From: a bacterium | GTDB lineage: Bacteria; Bacillota_I; Bacilli_A; RF39; UBA660 | Direction of reading: 5' to 3' | DNA: 16,803 nucleotides | Assembly: GCA_029007685.1 (NCBI GenBank) | Contig: JAQXIG010000002.1 | Span: 1 to 16,803 of the forward strand | Shown: positions 16,030-16,803 of the stretch, in pieces | Layout of the letters: each line of letters opens with the position of its first letter | Numbering within the stretch: position 1 is the stretch's first letter | Translations under genes and position numbers: made by a program | The notes under the pieces: model-generated | Told to the model about the DNA's origin: nothing | What the model saw: the letters and a program-made list of their open reading frames with translations, nothing else | The model's database searches: none

Positions 16030-16058
16030 ATTATGCCACTGGAACATTTGTTTGTCAA
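16030..16058 (-). promoter_or_regulatory. Distal uvrA promoter
   Basis: On the minus strand a consensus -35 TTGACA (16053-16058) and a -10 CATAAT (16030-16035) are 17 bases apart. The spacer contains the SOS box. Confidence 0.75.
16041..16054 (-). promoter_or_regulatory. LexA/DinR (SOS) operator in the uvrA promoter
   Basis: The minus strand reads CAAACAAATGTTCC, matching 13 of 14 positions of the Gram-positive LexA consensus CGAACRNRYGTTYC. It lies between -35 and -10 of the distal uvrA promoter, where a bound repressor would block RNA polymerase. uvrA is a known SOS gene in Bacillus, which supports the call. Confidence 0.7.
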
Positions 16059-16063
16059 TGGTA

Positions 16064-16124
16064 TAAAAAAAGAGATCCCTTTTATCTTACAAGTTCACCT
16101 TTTATTTGACGGGATATCTTTTTT
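16064..16124 (-). terminator. Rho-independent terminator after the edge gene, upstream of uvrA
   Basis: The arms AAAAAAGATATCCC (minus strand, 16124-16111) and GGGATCTCTTTTTT (16079 downward) pair over 14 positions with one mismatch, and the second arm runs into a T tract. It overlaps the stop of the upstream gene and insulates the uvrA promoters from it. Confidence 0.75.
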
Positions 16125-16803
16125 AGAAGTCACAGTATGATTCATCAACTGTTTCTAGTACCTCTATTCGTTGGGATTTACTGAATTGATTATTTCCTAG
16201 GTATTTTATTTTGTATTTAGCTTTTACAACTGCTCCTTTGTATTGGTTATAAGCAGCTGAAATTAAGCTACTTTTTTTCGTCGTTTGATCATATTGGCAT
16301 AATTGAGTAGTTGAAGCGCTGTTTATATCATTTACTATATCCTTGTTATGGGTTATTCTAGTTCCAGTAATGATAATTTCATCATTTTCCACAATAATTG
16401 TTTTTTCTGAAGCATCATATCCAACCATAGAAATTGGATATTCTGGATCCAAGGTCATGTCCACTGAAATTTCTTGCAAATCAGAATTATAGAAAGCATA
16501 TTGAGTGCTTCTAATGTCACTTCCACCAGTAACTACCATGATGACTTCGTTTCTTAATACATAAATGGAAGATAGGTAACTAAGTGGACTTATTGTCGTT
16601 ATCGTTTTATTATCAATAGATAGTGTATATACATAATTTTCATACGTGATATTTACTTCTCTTATTTTAGATCCTAATAAGATTTTTTTCGTTATGCTAC
16701 TCTGATTAGACTCTGAGATACCTCCAATTTTATCTACACAATCAGAACAACTGATAGCATTTTCTGGGGCTTCCTCAGCAGCATTATTATTATTTTCTTT
16801 CAC
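16123..16803 (-). CDS. Hypothetical, probably exported protein, 3' part only
   Basis: The frame is open to the window edge. The GTG at 16801-16803 is unlikely to be the true start, because no upstream sequence is visible and the first residues look like an internal linker rich in Asn, Glu and Ala. The visible 226 residues are polar and mostly beta-like (alternating hydrophobic strands such as VYTLSIDNKTITTI). Four Cys are present: CSDC near residues 19-22, LCQYD and a near-terminal YCDF. The protein may be an anchored extracytoplasmic protein, with signal peptide, lipobox or membrane helix outside the window, but this is inference. No family is recognised. It ends in a strong terminator and is not cotranscribed with uvrA from the promoters seen. 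Confidence 0.55.
   Translation of the reverse strand: MKENNNNAAEEAPENAISCSDCVDKIGGISESNQSSITKKILLGSKIREVNITYENYVYTLSIDNKTITTISPLSYLSSIYVLRNEVIMVVTGGSDIRSTQYAFYNSDLQEISVDMTLDPEYPISMVGYDASEKTIIVENDEIIITGTRITHNKDIVNDINSASTTQLCQYDQTTKKSSLISAAYNQYKGAVVKAKYKIKYLGNNQFSKSQRIEVLETVDESYCDF

Noticed and set aside
16801..16803. GTG at the window edge as the true start of the last gene
   Set aside because: The frame is open to the edge and the sequence after it looks like an internal linker, so the gene most likely begins outside.
1..16803. tRNA genes, CRISPR arrays, insertion sequences or TGA-as-Trp recoding
   Set aside because: No cloverleaf, regularly spaced repeat, transposase or terminal inverted repeat was seen; TGA terminates several well-aligned genes (whiA, yvcK, HAD-PlsC).

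Overview
The window reads as the chromosome of an AT-rich, Gram-positive-type bacterium of the Bacilli/Mollicutes-like Firmicutes (Erysipelotrichales or RF39-like gut lineages would fit; this is inference, not a species call). TGA acts as a stop and TGG encodes Trp, so this is not the Mycoplasma code. Shine-Dalgarno sites of the form AGGTGAT recur before many genes. All genes but clpP lie on the minus strand, so the text below follows transcription from high to low coordinates.

Region 1 (16803-9112) is a conserved housekeeping run. It starts with the 3' end of an unrecognised, probably exported protein and its terminator. A dense operon follows: uvrA, a small YvlD/holin-4-type membrane protein, lgt, trxB, yvcK, whiA. 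Genes overlap or lie 4-15 bases apart. The uvrA promoter carries a near-perfect Gram-positive LexA (SOS) box between -35 and -10. The gene order resembles the Bacillus uvrA-yvlD-hprK-lgt...trxB-rapZ-yvcK-whiA-crh...clpP block, but hprK, rapZ and crh are absent here.

Region 2 (9115-7436) holds a Fic-domain gene with its own strong promoter, whose catalytic His is replaced by Gln. It converges on clpP (the only plus-strand gene), and the two share one long bidirectional hairpin.

Region 3 (7435-4895) has a small membrane protein gene, two short genes of 58 and 43 codons (the second a possible zinc-binding protein), and a TGS/ThrRS-like nucleoside kinase.

Region 4 (4894-930) is the most unusual part: a promoter, then two translationally coupled genes. 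The first fuses a HAD nucleotidase-like domain to a PlsC acyltransferase. The second is an AMP-forming acyl-activating enzyme with an extra ~150-residue N-terminus. Together they look like a split and extended version of the Aas acyl-activation/acyl-transfer enzyme, probably acting in phospholipid repair or fatty acid salvage.

Region 5 (806-1) is the promoter and 5' part of a membrane histidine kinase with about seven transmembrane segments, cut by the window edge just after its H-box.

No tRNA, rRNA, CRISPR array, insertion sequence or phage module was seen. No gene-free stretch exceeds 300 bases.
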